Assembly (NCBI RefSeq): GCF_001884235.1
Contig: NZ_MAOI01000069.1
Location: 62,001 to 126,000 of the forward strand
From: Bacillus paramycoides
Lineage (GTDB): Bacteria; Bacillota; Bacilli; Bacillales; Bacillaceae_G
Length of the DNA: 64,000 bases
Direction: 5' to 3'
Position 1 is the first letter of the stretch. Every line of letters starts with the position of its first letter. The position numbers were made by a program, and so were the translations under genes. Positions 36,044 to 44,697 of this stretch are shown here, piece after piece. Below the pieces are notes generated by a model, which saw only the letters and a list, made by a program, of their open reading frames with translations, was not told the origin of the DNA and made no database searches.

Positions 36044-36254
36044 CGAAAACACCTCAAATGGAAAAAATTCTTCCTATAATATATGTGAGGAAAAGGTGGT
36101 AGGTATGGATAAAAACCCTAGTTGTCATTACTTCTATTTTTGGAGGCGTATAACCGTTTTTGTTGAAATATATAATATAAGTCGAAAAAATTTCATAGTT
36201 CTATAACGTAGTATGGTCATCTTTTTGATATAGTAAAGAAAAGGGGGAGTATAT

Positions 36255-36548
36255 ATGTATACATTAAAAATTGTTTCAGACAGAGAAGCTCTTTATCAAT
36301 TTGCGAGCTATGTAAGAGTTGTGCAAGGGGTTGAAGATGTATATGTAGAGGTGGGAGAACCTTTATATGAACATCCATTAATGAAATTCCATGTACATAT
36401 TACAATTGAAGAAAAATATGACCAATATAAAGCACTACAAGAAATAGCTAGATTAGTAGAATTGGGGCGTTTTACATATGTCCATTATCGTAATGAGGAA
36501 ATTGAAGAGGCTTTTGAAACTGTAAAATACGAAAGTCTTAGAAAATAA
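36255..36548 (+). CDS. Small protein of unknown function
   Basis: A 97-residue soluble protein with alternating strands and helices (YTLKIVSDREALYQFASYVR, MKFHVHITIEEKYDQYKAL). AAAGGGGGAG before ATG 36255 and a strong terminator after it support a real gene. I recognise no domain and no partner. Confidence 0.72.
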   Translation: MYTLKIVSDREALYQFASYVRVVQGVEDVYVEVGEPLYEHPLMKFHVHITIEEKYDQYKALQEIARLVELGRFTYVHYRNEEIEEAFETVKYESLRK

Positions 36549-36550
36549 AG

Positions 36551-36583
36551 GTAAAAAAGGAAGCGAAAGCTTCCTTTTTTAAT
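36551..36583 (+). terminator. Terminator of the 97-residue gene
   Basis: AAAAAAGGAAGC and GCTTCCTTTTTT form a 12-bp stem around GAAA. Confidence 0.92.
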
Positions 36584-36655
36584 TGAAAATTACATCAACA
36601 AAGGGAAGAGAATTTTGTTATGATAAGGAAGGGTGAGGAAAGGAGAGTTTGCATA

Positions 36656-37105
36656 TTGGGGTATATTGAAGAATTACGCAAAGTAGTTGGTACGAGACCA
36701 CTTATTCTAGTAGGATCAGCAATTATTATATTAAATGATAATCAAGAAGTATTGCTTCAATATCGTTCAGATACATATGATTGGGGTGTACCTGGTGGGG
36801 CGATGGAACTAGGTGAAACGACAGAAGAAACTGCTCGTAGAGAATTATTCGAGGAGACGGGGCTAAGTGCGAAAATAATGCAATTTCTTGGTGTTCTTTC
36901 AGGAAAGGAAGTTTATTTCCGTTATCCGAATGGAGATGAAATTTTTAATGTAATTCATCTTTATCAGGCGCATCATGTAAGTGGAGAATTAAGGCTGGAC
37001 CATGAAGGGCTGCAGCTTCAATATTTTCCGGTAGATAAGTTACCGAAATTGAATGAAACGACAGAGAAGATTTTACAAAAATTTTTATATGCATTAACAG
37101 AATAG
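36656..37105 (+). CDS. Nudix hydrolase
   Basis: A 149-residue Nudix enzyme that hydrolyses a nucleoside diphosphate linked to another moiety. The whole Nudix box is present: GGAMELGETTEETARRELFE followed by ETGL, near residue 57. The substrate is not predictable. TTG 36656 is preferred because AAAGGAGAG lies at correct distance; an in-frame ATG at 36620 has none. The gene stands alone. Confidence 0.88.
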   Translation: MGYIEELRKVVGTRPLILVGSAIIILNDNQEVLLQYRSDTYDWGVPGGAMELGETTEETARRELFEETGLSAKIMQFLGVLSGKEVYFRYPNGDEIFNVIHLYQAHHVSGELRLDHEGLQLQYFPVDKLPKLNETTEKILQKFLYALTE

Positions 37106-37130
37106 AAGGTTAATTCCTTCTATTTTTATT
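37105..37130 (+). terminator. Weak terminator after the Nudix gene
   Basis: AGAAGG and CCTTCT pair around TTAATT, followed by a T-rich stretch. Confidence 0.6.
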
Positions 37131-37244
37131 ATATTAAATATTTTGATTTTTTAGTATGTTTATAGTATGATAATGGTAGACATACATCTTATGGAAATCC
37201 ATCTAAAAACTTATTAGGGTACATAAGAGAGGGGCAAGTACAAA

Positions 37245-38420
37245 ATGCATAATGTTGTCATTACAGCTGCAGTTCGTTCACCAATTGGAACTTTTGGAGG
37301 AGCACTAAAAAATATAACACCAGTAGAATTAGCTGTTCCTGTACTTCAGGAAGCTGTAAAAAGAGGCGGAGTGGAGCCACATGAAGTTGATGAAGTAATT
37401 TTAGGTCATTGTATTCAAAGAACTGATGAAGCAAATACGGCAAGAACGGCTGCATTAGCGGCAGGATTTCCTGACACAGTTACTGGTTATACGATTCAAC
37501 GTCAATGTTCTTCAGGTATGCAAGCGATTATGTCCGCTGCAATGCAAATCCAATTAGGTGTAAGTGATATTGTTGTTGCAGGTGGAGTAGAAGCGATGAG
37601 TTCGAGCCCTTATGCATTAAAACAACACCGCTGGGGACAACGTCTACAGCACGGAGAAATTCGTGATACGGTGTGGGAAGTTTTAGAAGATCCGATTCAT
37701 CATATTATGATGGGGGAAACAGCGGAAAACTTAGTTGAACAATATGAAATTACAAGAGAGGAACAAGATGAAGTTGCGCTTCGTAGTCATACATTGGCGC
37801 TACAAGCGATTGAGTCTGGATATTTTGACGATCAAATTGTTCCTATTACGATAAAAGAACGTAGAAAAGAAGTTGTATTTGCAAAGGATGAACATCCACG
37901 TGCAGATATTACAGCTGAAAAATTAGCAGGATTAAAACCAGCTTTCCGTAAAGGTGGATCAGTAACTGCAGGGAATGCATCTGGTCTTAATGATGGAAGT
38001 GCAGTTCTAGTATTAATGAGTGAAGAAAAAGCGAAGGAAAAAGGCTTACAGCCATTAGCTAAAATTGTTGGATATTCAGTAGCTGGAGTAGATCCGAAAA
38101 TTATGGGGATTGGACCGGCACCAGCAATTCGCAAAGGATTAGAAAAAGTAGAGTGGTCATTAGAAGACGCTGATTTACTTGAAATTAATGAAGCTTTCGC
38201 TGCGCAATATTTAGCTGTAGAGAAAGAATTAGGTTTAGATCGTGAGAAAGTGAATGTAAACGGTAGTGGTGTAGGACTTGGACATCCAATTGGTTGTACA
38301 GGAGCTCGTATTACGGTAAGTTTAATTCACGAATTAAAACGACGTGGATTAGAAAAAGGTATTGCCTCTCTATGCGTTGGAGGCGGTATTGGAGTAGCAT
38401 TATTTATAGAAGCGCTATAA
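37245..38420 (+). CDS. Acetyl-CoA acetyltransferase (thiolase)
   Basis: A 391-residue thiolase that condenses or cleaves acetoacetyl-CoA. The nucleophilic Cys is in [12 protein letters not shown] near residue 88, the base residues are in [10 protein letters not shown] near 348 and [11 protein letters not shown] near 378. Length is normal for biosynthetic thiolases. It is monocistronic, with AGAGAGGGGCA before ATG 37245 and a terminator after the stop. With bdhA 4 kb away it could take part in acetoacetate and 3-hydroxybutyrate metabolism, but they are not co-transcribed. Confidence 0.93.
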   Translation: MHNVVITAAVRSPIGTFGGALKNITPVELAVPVLQEAVKRGGVEPHEVDEVILGHCIQRTDEANTARTAALAAGFPDTVTGYTIQRQCSSGMQAIMSAAMQIQLGVSDIVVAGGVEAMSSSPYALKQHRWGQRLQHGEIRDTVWEVLEDPIHHIMMGETAENLVEQYEITREEQDEVALRSHTLALQAIESGYFDDQIVPITIKERRKEVVFAKDEHPRADITAEKLAGLKPAFRKGGSVTAGNASGLNDGSAVLVLMSEEKAKEKGLQPLAKIVGYSVAGVDPKIMGIGPAPAIRKGLEKVEWSLEDADLLEINEAFAAQYLAVEKELGLDREKVNVNGSGVGLGHPIGCTGARITVSLIHELKRRGLEKGIASLCVGGGIGVALFIEAL

Positions 38421-38452
38421 AAAAGAGGCAGCGATTGCTGCCTCTTTTTTTA
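38420..38452. terminator. Terminator between thiolase and the ATPase gene
   Basis: AAAAAAGAGGCAGC and GCTGCCTCTTTTTT form a 14-bp stem around GATT; both directions end here. Confidence 0.92.
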
Positions 38453-39175
38453 TGACTCAAATAAATGATGAAATAATCGATCGCGATTTTCAAAGAAAAG
38501 TTTCGTCGTTTGGTAATGCTCCGTTTCTTCTAATGTCGATTCGTGAATCCCTTCTTGAGTTAAAGAGTATATAGTAGATTCGGGATAAGCCATTAAAATA
38601 GGAGAATGGGTCGCAATAACAAATTGTGAACCTTGTTCAGCTAGTTCATGCATACGAATAAGCATTGAAAGTTGTCTCATTGGGGATAAAGCTGCCTCAG
38701 GTTCATCTAAAATGTATAAACCTTGCCCTGAAAAACGATTCATAAATAATGAGAAGAATGATTCTCCATGGGATTGTTCGTGTAGTGAAACGCCGCCGTA
38801 AGATTTTACAGCATCTATTTCATCAATATAAGAAGCAACGTTATAAAATGATTCAGCGCGAAGAAAGAAACCGTCGTTTGGTGTATTGAAACTTTTGGAG
38901 ATTCGAAGATATTCATGTAAAGATGAATGTGAATCATACGTGTTAAAACGGAAGTTCTTCGTTCCTCCTTCTGCATTAAAACCTAGAGAAACTGCAATTC
39001 CTTCGAGTAATGTTGATTTACCAGTTCCGTTTTCTCCAATAATGAATGTTACATTCGGATGGAAAACGAGTGATTGTAATGTTCGAATGGCCGGTAAACA
39101 GTATGGATATGCGGAAAAACTAGGGATATTTTCTTTTTGTAATGAGACACTTTTTAAAAAGGGTGTTTCGATCAA
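38450..39175 (-). CDS. AAA/ABC-type ATPase (SMC-RecF-like)
   Basis: A 241-residue single-domain ATPase. Walker A GENGTGKST is near residue 50, an ABC-like signature ESFFSLFM follows SHG near 135, Walker B is GLYILDEPEAALSP near 155 with the D-loop, and FVIATHSPIL near 185 carries the switch His. No membrane partner is encoded nearby; the only operon mate is a small membrane protein ten bases upstream. Function unknown; this class includes stand-alone DNA-associated and toxin-defence ATPases. TTG 39175 follows TTGAGG. Confidence 0.85.
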   Translation of the reverse strand: MIETPFLKSVSLQKENIPSFSAYPYCLPAIRTLQSLVFHPNVTFIIGENGTGKSTLLEGIAVSLGFNAEGGTKNFRFNTYDSHSSLHEYLRISKSFNTPNDGFFLRAESFYNVASYIDEIDAVKSYGGVSLHEQSHGESFFSLFMNRFSGQGLYILDEPEAALSPMRQLSMLIRMHELAEQGSQFVIATHSPILMAYPESTIYSLTQEGIHESTLEETEHYQTTKLFFENRDRLFHHLFES

Positions 39176-39185
39176 TGTACAAACC

Positions 39186-39455
39186 TCAATTCATAAGGGA
39201 TTTTGTTTCTAAAAAAGCAGCGAATACAAGTGCAAGACAGCTTGCTAATAATATCGTATATTGAAGTGCGCCAAAACCGAGACCTTCCCATCCGAAAGTC
39301 ATTCTCTTCAATATAAAAATGAAAAGAACGCTCATAAAGCCAACTAGAGCAGGCGTATATTTTATAATGTTAAAGTTCTTCCATAGAAAAAATCCTATGT
39401 ATGTACTTATTAAAAGAATAGAAAGAATAAGAGAAAAGAAAAGTGTTAACGACAC
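39186..39455 (-). CDS. Small membrane protein next to the ATPase
   Basis: An 89-residue protein with three hydrophobic helices (LFFSLILSILLISTYIGFF, LVGFMSVLFIFIL, YTILLASCLALVFAAF). ATG 39455 follows GAGGAGAGG. It is ten bases upstream of the ATPase gene, so the two look co-transcribed. The layout reminds me of YesK-like proteins, but I would not assert the family. Confidence 0.68.
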   Translation of the reverse strand: MSLTLFFSLILSILLISTYIGFFLWKNFNIIKYTPALVGFMSVLFIFILKRMTFGWEGLGFGALQYTILLASCLALVFAAFLETKSLMN

Positions 39456-39602
39456 ATGAACCTCTCCTCATTTTCTGAATATTTCATGTGATTATAACAT
39501 TTAAACTATCATATTCCAATGTGAAAATAAATATTGCATAGAGATTGTTCATGTCGTTATGATAGAATGTATTCTATTGAAAATATGAAAAGGAGTTAAA
39601 AC

Positions 39603-40331
39603 ATGCCGTTTACATTTGCACATCCAGCAGCTGTTCTCCCTTTCACTAAGAAACATTCTAGCTATATTTCAATGACGGCTCTTATATTAGGTAGTATGGC
39701 ACCTGATTTTGAATATTTTTTACATTTTAGGCCATACGGTATTATTGGACATACATGGTCTGGGTTTTTATATTTGAATTTACCATTTGTTATTTTATTA
39801 GCATATGCATATCATCGTATTTTAAAAGGACCATTTATAACACATTTACCTAAGCCTTTTGCTAGTTATTATAAATATGTAGTAGATGAGAAGTGGGGGC
39901 TTTATACATGGAAAGATCTTTTTGTATTTTGCTATTCTGCTCTATTCGGTATGGTGACGCATGTAGTTTGGGATGCGTTTACCCATAAGACAGGCTATTT
40001 TGTTGTGAAAATGCCGTTGTTACAGCAAGGATTACATGGTATTCCAATTTATAAATATATGCAGCATGGGAGTACATGCTTTGGTCTACTATTACTAATA
40101 TATGTACTATGGAAATATAGGAGAGAAACGGATAAAGATACTAGTTTAGCTTCGGAAAAAAGGAAATATTGGGCTTCATCAATCGTTGTGGCAGCCATTA
40201 TATTTATCGTTCACGCGTTATTAGACCCCTATTTTCATATTTTCCAAATAGGAGGTATAATAGTAGCTGGACTGACAAGTTCGTTTTGTGGACTTCTCAT
40301 TGTTTCTATAGTTTACAAAACAAGGGACTAA
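39603..40331 (+). CDS. DUF4184 membrane protein
   Basis: A 242-residue integral membrane protein that begins with the family signature MPFTFAHPAAVLPF; SMAPDFEYFLHF near residue 35 and MVTHVVWDAFTH near 120 carry conserved His and Asp residues, and five or six hydrophobic helices are visible. The function of DUF4184 is unknown; the His/Asp motifs hint at a metal or hydrolase-like site. AAAAGGAGTTAAAAC precedes ATG 39603. Monocistronic. Confidence 0.88.
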   Translation: MPFTFAHPAAVLPFTKKHSSYISMTALILGSMAPDFEYFLHFRPYGIIGHTWSGFLYLNLPFVILLAYAYHRILKGPFITHLPKPFASYYKYVVDEKWGLYTWKDLFVFCYSALFGMVTHVVWDAFTHKTGYFVVKMPLLQQGLHGIPIYKYMQHGSTCFGLLLLIYVLWKYRRETDKDTSLASEKRKYWASSIVVAAIIFIVHALLDPYFHIFQIGGIIVAGLTSSFCGLLIVSIVYKTRD

Positions 40332-40371
40332 TTAATGTATTTTAATGAATGATAGTGTTAGGAGAAATTAA

Positions 40372-41130
40372 ATGATGAAAGCATGGAAAAGTATTTTTGT
40401 TTTATGTAGTTTTCTTCTTATGTTAAGTGGTTGCTTCCATCAAGAAGAAAAGAAAGCAGAACCTAAAAAGAAAGAATCTATTCCAGAAACAAAAGAGTAT
40501 GGTGGGCGTGAGCTTAAAAAAGTAGGGCAAAAGGTGAAAGAAAAAGGATGGGGGACTTTTGAATTAGAACAGATCAATTCTGTGAATCAAACATTTGAAG
40601 TGGCCCCAATGAAAATTCACGTACAAGACGTTAAAGTAATCTCATTATCACAAATGAGCAAAGATGCAAAAAATACATTAAAAGTGTATACTGCATTAAC
40701 TCCTGAAGAAGTAAAGCGTAGATTGGGAGATAAAGTTAGTCAAGAAGATGCTGAATTATACGCATCGTTAAGTGGAACAGAGATTAGTGATACGATTCGT
40801 TATGTTGAAATTACATATAAGGTAGAAAATAGTGGAGATAAAAATATGCAATTTTTCTCTATGAATGATGTTACAATAAATGACAAACAACATTTTAATG
40901 TAGCGACTCAAAACTTTTTATACGATGAAGATACCCTCGTTGGTACAAAGAGTGTATCAAGGGAAGATTATAAGCCTGGTGAGACACGAGAAGGAATTAT
41001 CGGTCTAATACTCGATGATGGAAAAGAAAAGGTAAAGGATATTAAGTTTACGACAGATGATTTAGCAGCAGGAGATACAAATGAAACTGTTAAAGAACCG
41101 CAAACTTTTAACATTTCACTTTCTAAATAA
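40372..41130 (+). CDS. Lipoprotein of unknown function
   Basis: A 252-residue lipoprotein: the signal peptide ends in the lipobox LSGC (Cys near 21), followed by a charged linker (HQEEKKAEPKKKES) and a soluble beta-rich domain. It resembles Bacillus DUF5067/DUF4352-type lipoproteins in layout, but I cannot assign the family with certainty. AGGAG precedes the ATG. A strong terminator is shared with the convergent lipoprotein gene downstream. Confidence 0.82.
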   Translation: MMKAWKSIFVLCSFLLMLSGCFHQEEKKAEPKKKESIPETKEYGGRELKKVGQKVKEKGWGTFELEQINSVNQTFEVAPMKIHVQDVKVISLSQMSKDAKNTLKVYTALTPEEVKRRLGDKVSQEDAELYASLSGTEISDTIRYVEITYKVENSGDKNMQFFSMNDVTINDKQHFNVATQNFLYDEDTLVGTKSVSREDYKPGETREGIIGLILDDGKEKVKDIKFTTDDLAAGDTNETVKEPQTFNISLSK

Positions 41131-41150
41131 GATATCTTAATAATGTAAGA

Positions 41151-41192
41151 AAAAACAGTCAGCATTCAAAATTATGCTGACTGTTTTTTTAG
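41151..41192. terminator. Shared terminator between two lipoprotein genes
   Basis: AAAACAGTCAGCAT and ATGCTGACTGTTTT form a 14-bp stem with a T-rich tail. Confidence 0.88.
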
Positions 41193-41603
41193 TTCTTTAA
41201 CGTATGACTCTACATTTTGAAAAGGCACTTTAATTTTAAAAGCATCTTTTTGTTCATTAAATTGTTTTTCATTATAAGGACCGAATCGTTTATTGTGTTT
41301 TACATCGATAATCCAATAATGTTCACTTTTTTTATTTGTTATTGCTGAATCAGGATTATTTGGATCTGATTTTTCCTCAATTTGTTTTGCGATAATATAT
41401 TTATCATCCCAAGCAATCTCTGTAATTTTTGCAGGGATATACTGTGTTGCATATACAGCATCCTGTGTGGGGAAAAGTTCAAATGCATCTCCAGAAGTAT
41501 GCATGAGTTCGTATTCATCGTTAATCGTATAGGTTAAATGATTTGTATTGCCTGCACAACCTGTTAATAAGAATGCGGCAAATAGGATTATCCATCTTTT
41601 CAA
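41172..41603 (-). CDS. Small lipoprotein, possibly DUF3997
   Basis: A 143-residue lipoprotein: LKRWIILFAAFLLTGCAGN gives a signal peptide with lipobox LTGC (Cys near 16). The rest is soluble. TTG 41603 is chosen because AAAGGAGG precedes it; an in-frame ATG 36 bases upstream has no site. The signature resembles DUF3997, not proven. It is convergent with the longer lipoprotein gene and shares a terminator, and divergent from the RDD gene. Confidence 0.7.
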   Translation of the reverse strand: MKRWIILFAAFLLTGCAGNTNHLTYTINDEYELMHTSGDAFELFPTQDAVYATQYIPAKITEIAWDDKYIIAKQIEEKSDPNNPDSAITNKKSEHYWIIDVKHNKRFGPYNEKQFNEQKDAFKIKVPFQNVESYVKELKKQSA

Positions 41604-41734
41604 TATGGGAACCTCCTTTACAATGCTGTTGTAACACATTGTACAAGAAAAGTAAGAGAAACGCTAGTTTACAATGTTTTTTAGAAGTGGTACGATGAAA
41701 CGGGTAAAGAAGGATATGAAGGAGTCGACACAGA

Positions 41735-42190
41735 ATGAAGTTAAAGATGCATCGTCCAGCGCTTGTAATGAATCGCATAGGTGCTTCCCTTATTGACATG
41801 TTTTTGATCTCGGTTACGTACGGTGCGGTAGTAGCTATTATCACCGGAAACTATAGTGCTATTTTTAATCGTTTTAATATAAGTTTAGGTGACTATAGGT
41901 ATGACCTCACACTTGTTTTCGTATTAATGGCAATCAATTTTATTGTGTTACCTTTTCTTTGGAACGGTTCTACACTTGGTAAAAAGGTAACAAGAACAAA
42001 AATAATCTCATTAACGAGTGGAAAACTAACGTTACAAACATTAATAATACGATTTTTTGTATTATTATTACCAGGCATATTATTACTTGGAATTCCATTA
42101 ATATGCAATGTATATATGATGTTATTCCGCAAAGATAATTGTGGCTTCCATGATTTAATTGCAAAGACGAAAGTGATGAGTCTTGTATAA
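41735..42190 (+). CDS. RDD-family membrane protein
   Basis: A 151-residue RDD domain: RIGASLIDMFLISVTYG near residue 12 holds the Arg and first Asp, WNGSTLGKKVTRTKI near 75 is the second conserved block, and three hydrophobic helices follow. RDD proteins are small membrane proteins; some act as Na+/H+ antiporters, most are unstudied. AAGGAGTCGAC precedes ATG 41735. Confidence 0.88.
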   Translation: MKLKMHRPALVMNRIGASLIDMFLISVTYGAVVAIITGNYSAIFNRFNISLGDYRYDLTLVFVLMAINFIVLPFLWNGSTLGKKVTRTKIISLTSGKLTLQTLIIRFFVLLLPGILLLGIPLICNVYMMLFRKDNCGFHDLIAKTKVMSLV

Positions 42191-42232
42191 GCGATATGTA
42201 AATTATGTATTCTATTAAAAATAATAGTAATA

Positions 42233-42337
42233 AAGAGGGGGGAATCAGCGTTTCTCTCCCTATTGATTATAAGTCATACCAATCGTGTTTTTACGAGCAG
42301 CGAGACTCCCATTTAATTTAGATGGGAGTCTTATTTA
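42233..42337. other. Hairpin-rich intergenic segment after the RDD gene
   Basis: AGACTCCCAT and ATGGGAGTCT (42303-42331) form a 10-bp stem with a nine-base loop, preceded by a GGGGGAATCAGCG/TTTCTCTCCC purine-pyrimidine segment. The downstream T-rich ATTTAAATTTTG makes it a weak terminator candidate. Confidence 0.6.
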
Positions 42338-42395
42338 AATTTTGTAAAAATAATCATTTACCTCTTATTATTTTACAAAATTCGATAAATGGAAT

Positions 42396-42503
42396 TGATA
42401 TAATGGAATTTATATAGGGCGGATATCTCCTATATAGTACCCTCCATATTGCTGAAGGATGTTTAAAGAAGCGAGTAGCTAATTCAAACATCCTATTTTT
42501 TGT
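42396..42503 (+). ncRNA. Possible small RNA: extended -10 promoter, hairpin, terminator
   Basis: TGATATAAT (42396-42404) is an extended -10. About 90 bases later AGGATGTTT (42456-42464) pairs with AAACATCCT (42486-42494), followed by ATTTTTTG. The segment between contains TATATAGG/CCTATATA (42410-42435) and has no convincing open frame. Confidence 0.45.
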
Positions 42504-42579
42504 TTTAATAGATTGAAAATTAAGAAATCGATACAATGAATGCACATAATATTGTTATATAACAAAGGGGGAAGCTAGA

Positions 42580-42678
42580 ATGACGGGAGGTAGCTTGATT
42601 TTTTGGGGAATTCTTATTTTTATCGGTTTAATTTTTGATCAATATAATAGTAAGAAAAAAGAAGGAGTAAAAAAGTAA
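42580..42678 (+). CDS. Small one-helix membrane peptide (32 aa)
   Basis: A short frame reads MTGGSLIFWGILIFIGLIFD followed by QYNSKKKEGVKK: one hydrophobic helix and a basic tail. The site AAAGGGGGAAGC sits eight bases before ATG 42580. It resembles other tiny transmembrane peptides of Bacillus; function unknown. A CcpA-like palindrome overlaps its stop codon. Confidence 0.6.
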   Translation: MTGGSLIFWGILIFIGLIFDQYNSKKKEGVKK

Positions 42679-42687
42679 ACGTTTACA
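42674..42687. promoter_or_regulatory. CcpA/LacI-type operator before the degenerate dehydrogenase
   Basis: AGTAAACGTTTACA contains the perfect palindrome GTAAACGTTTAC and differs from the TGTAAACGTTTACA pattern by one base. It overlaps the stop of the 32-residue peptide gene and lies just before the degenerate dehydrogenase. Confidence 0.65.
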
Positions 42688-42743
42688 ATTTATAGTGTTA
42701 ACTTTTCCTGCTTGCAGACCAATCTAATAAAGGAGTATACTGA

Positions 42744-43253
42744 ATGACGGTAAGACTTATAGAAGGGGTAATGAAAATGAAGCTTGCAGGAAAGGTTGCC
42801 ATTGTAACTGGTGGTGGCATCGGTATTGGACGTAGTACAGCTCTTTTGTTGGCTAAGCAAGGCGCAAAAGTAATTGTGACGGACATTGATCAAGAAAGTG
42901 GACAAGCAACAGCGGATGAAATTACGAATCTAGGCGGAGAGGCACTTTTTGTCTCCTATGATATGGAAAAGCAAGGAGATTGGCAACGAGTTATCAGTTT
43001 TGCAATGGAGGCATACAGTCGTGTTGATATGCTTTTTCAAAATGCTGGTCTATATAAAATAGATTCTATTTTTTCCCGTCAACAAGAGAACGATTCCAAT
43101 GTACTTTGTATTAATGACGTTTGGATAGAGATAAAACAATTAACGTCATCTTTTATGAAACAGCAAGAAGAAGTGGTGCTCAGTGACTTACCGGTTTTCG
43201 GTATTATTAGCACGAAAGGACAATCATTTCATACAATAGAAGCCCTAGTATAA
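42744..43253 (+). CDS. Degenerate short-chain dehydrogenase (truncated)
   Basis: A 169-residue product with an intact SDR coenzyme part: KVAIVTGGGIGIGRSTALLL near residue 15 and FQNAGLYK near 100. After that the similarity fails: the catalytic Ser-Tyr-Lys strand is missing and the tail (DLPVFGIISTKGQSFHTIEALV) is not SDR-like. Functional classical SDRs have ~250 residues, so this one is probably inactive or a decaying gene. AAAGGAG eight bases before ATG 42744 is still a good ribosome site. Confidence 0.72.
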   Translation: MTVRLIEGVMKMKLAGKVAIVTGGGIGIGRSTALLLAKQGAKVIVTDIDQESGQATADEITNLGGEALFVSYDMEKQGDWQRVISFAMEAYSRVDMLFQNAGLYKIDSIFSRQQENDSNVLCINDVWIEIKQLTSSFMKQQEEVVLSDLPVFGIISTKGQSFHTIEALV

Positions 43254-43258
43254 TAATG

Positions 43259-43299
43259 GAAAACCGCCCTCAGCATATATGTGGACGGTTTTTTTGTAT
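43259..43299 (+). terminator. Terminator after the degenerate dehydrogenase
   Basis: AAAACCG and CGGTTTT pair around the imperfect arms CCTCAGCATATATGTGGA, with a T-run. Confidence 0.78.
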
Positions 43300-43322
43300 G
43301 TTATATATTAAGAATTTACTTT

Positions 43323-44423
43323 TTAACGAATACGTTGTTCGGTTTGACTATCAAAGAAATGTGCTTTGTTCATATCAAATGCAAGTTTAATTTGGTCACC
43401 AGGTGAAAAAGTATGTCTTGCATCAACACGTGCTGCGAAATCTTGACTTCCAAGTTTCATATATAAAATGGATTCAGCACCTAACAACTCTGCAACTTCA
43501 ATTTTTGTTGTAAAAGTAGTAGTTTGTGAAGCTTCTAAAAATAATAGTTCATCATGAATATCTTCTGGACGAATACCTAAAACAATTTCTTTGTTTACAT
43601 AGCCTTGTTCGCGTAATAACTTCATTTTTCCTTCAGATACTTTAATCTTTAGTGCATTTTCTATAACGAAATCGGTTTCAGTTAATTTTCCACGGAAGAA
43701 ATTCATTGCTGGTGAGCCGATAAATCCACCAACGAAAATATTTTCAGGTGTTTCATATACTTCTTTTGGAGTTCCGATTTGTTGGATTTTTCCGTCTTTC
43801 ATAACAACAAGACGTGAAGCCATTGTCATTGCTTCTGTTTGATCATGTGTTACATAAATTGTTGTCGTTCCAAGGCGGTGATGTAATTTGGAAATTTCTG
43901 AACGCATTGCAACACGTAGTTTTGCGTCTAAGTTTGATAATGGTTCATCCATTAAGAAAACTTTTGCGTCTCGAACAATTGCCCGACCTAATGCAACACG
44001 TTGGCGTTGTCCACCAGATAAAGCTTTTGGTTTTCTATTCAAATATTCTTCAAGTCCTAAAATTTGAGCGGCATCTTTCACCCGACGGTCGATTTCATCT
44101 TTCGGTATTTTTCGAAGTTTTAATCCAAATGCCATATTATCATATACACTCATATGTGGATAAAGAGCGTAGTTTTGGAAGACCATTGCGATATCTCGAT
44201 CTTTTGGAGGAACATCGTTCATTAGCTTACCATCAATTGAAAATTCTCCCTTTGAAATATCTTCAAGGCCAGCCACCATTCGTAGTGTTGTAGATTTTCC
44301 GCAGCCAGAAGGACCAACGAATACGATAAATTCTTTATCTTGAATGTGTAAATTAAAATCTGTTACGGCTGTTACGTTATTATCATATATTTTATAAATG
44401 TTTTCTAATTTCAGTTCTGCCAT
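43323..44423 (-). CDS. msmX: Multi-sugar ABC transporter ATP-binding protein
   Basis: A 366-residue ABC ATPase of the MalK/MsmX type. Walker A GPSGCGKST is near residue 38, signature LSGGQRQR near 134, Walker B VFLMDEPLSNLD near 155, H-loop YVTHDQTEA near 190, then a C-terminal OB-fold regulatory domain (GIRPEDIHDE). MsmX energises several sugar importers in Bacillus; here the neighbouring MdxEFG permease lacks its own ATPase. ATG 44423 follows GGGGGAA; a longer in-frame start at 44450 falls in the operator region. A cre-like site is 23 bases upstream. Confidence 0.93.
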   Translation of the reverse strand: MAELKLENIYKIYDNNVTAVTDFNLHIQDKEFIVFVGPSGCGKSTTLRMVAGLEDISKGEFSIDGKLMNDVPPKDRDIAMVFQNYALYPHMSVYDNMAFGLKLRKIPKDEIDRRVKDAAQILGLEEYLNRKPKALSGGQRQRVALGRAIVRDAKVFLMDEPLSNLDAKLRVAMRSEISKLHHRLGTTTIYVTHDQTEAMTMASRLVVMKDGKIQQIGTPKEVYETPENIFVGGFIGSPAMNFFRGKLTETDFVIENALKIKVSEGKMKLLREQGYVNKEIVLGIRPEDIHDELLFLEASQTTTFTTKIEVAELLGAESILYMKLGSQDFAARVDARHTFSPGDQIKLAFDMNKAHFFDSQTEQRIR

Positions 44424-44445
44424 GATATTTCCCCCTAGAAATTTA

Positions 44446-44459
44446 TGCAAACGTTTTCT
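44446..44459. promoter_or_regulatory. cre-like operator upstream of msmX
   Basis: TGCAAACGTTTTCT fits the CcpA consensus TGNAAACGTTTNCA with one mismatch, lying just before the msmX ribosome site. Confidence 0.7.
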
Positions 44460-44514
44460 TTGAATTCATTATAAACGAATAGATTCAAAAAAGAAATAAA
44501 AACACTAGAAAAAA

Positions 44515-44528
44515 ATAAAACGTTTTCA
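44515..44528. promoter_or_regulatory. cre-like operator in the msmX-malL gap
   Basis: ATAAAACGTTTTCA has the AAAACGTTTT core of the CcpA/LacI site; less perfect at the ends. Confidence 0.5.
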
Positions 44529-44634
44529 TTCTTCTTATGAATATATAATAAGTTCCGTATGTTTTCTTAAAAAAAGAAAATAAACATTGTAAGCGCTATT
44601 TTAAATTTGGATAGAATCTGTTATCATTCAGTAA

Positions 44635-44648
44635 TGAAAACGTTTGCG
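44635..44648. promoter_or_regulatory. cre-like operator upstream of malL
   Basis: TGAAAACGTTTGCG matches the consensus at all core positions and lies 50 bases before malL. Confidence 0.7.
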
Positions 44649-44697
44649 CCTTAAAAAAGAAAAAGAATTTATAGTATAGATGAAATGGGGTAGCATA

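Noticed and set aside
42354-42545. Minus-strand frame of 63 residues in the hairpin-rich gap
   Set aside because: Covers the putative small RNA and its terminator, without a start site of any quality.
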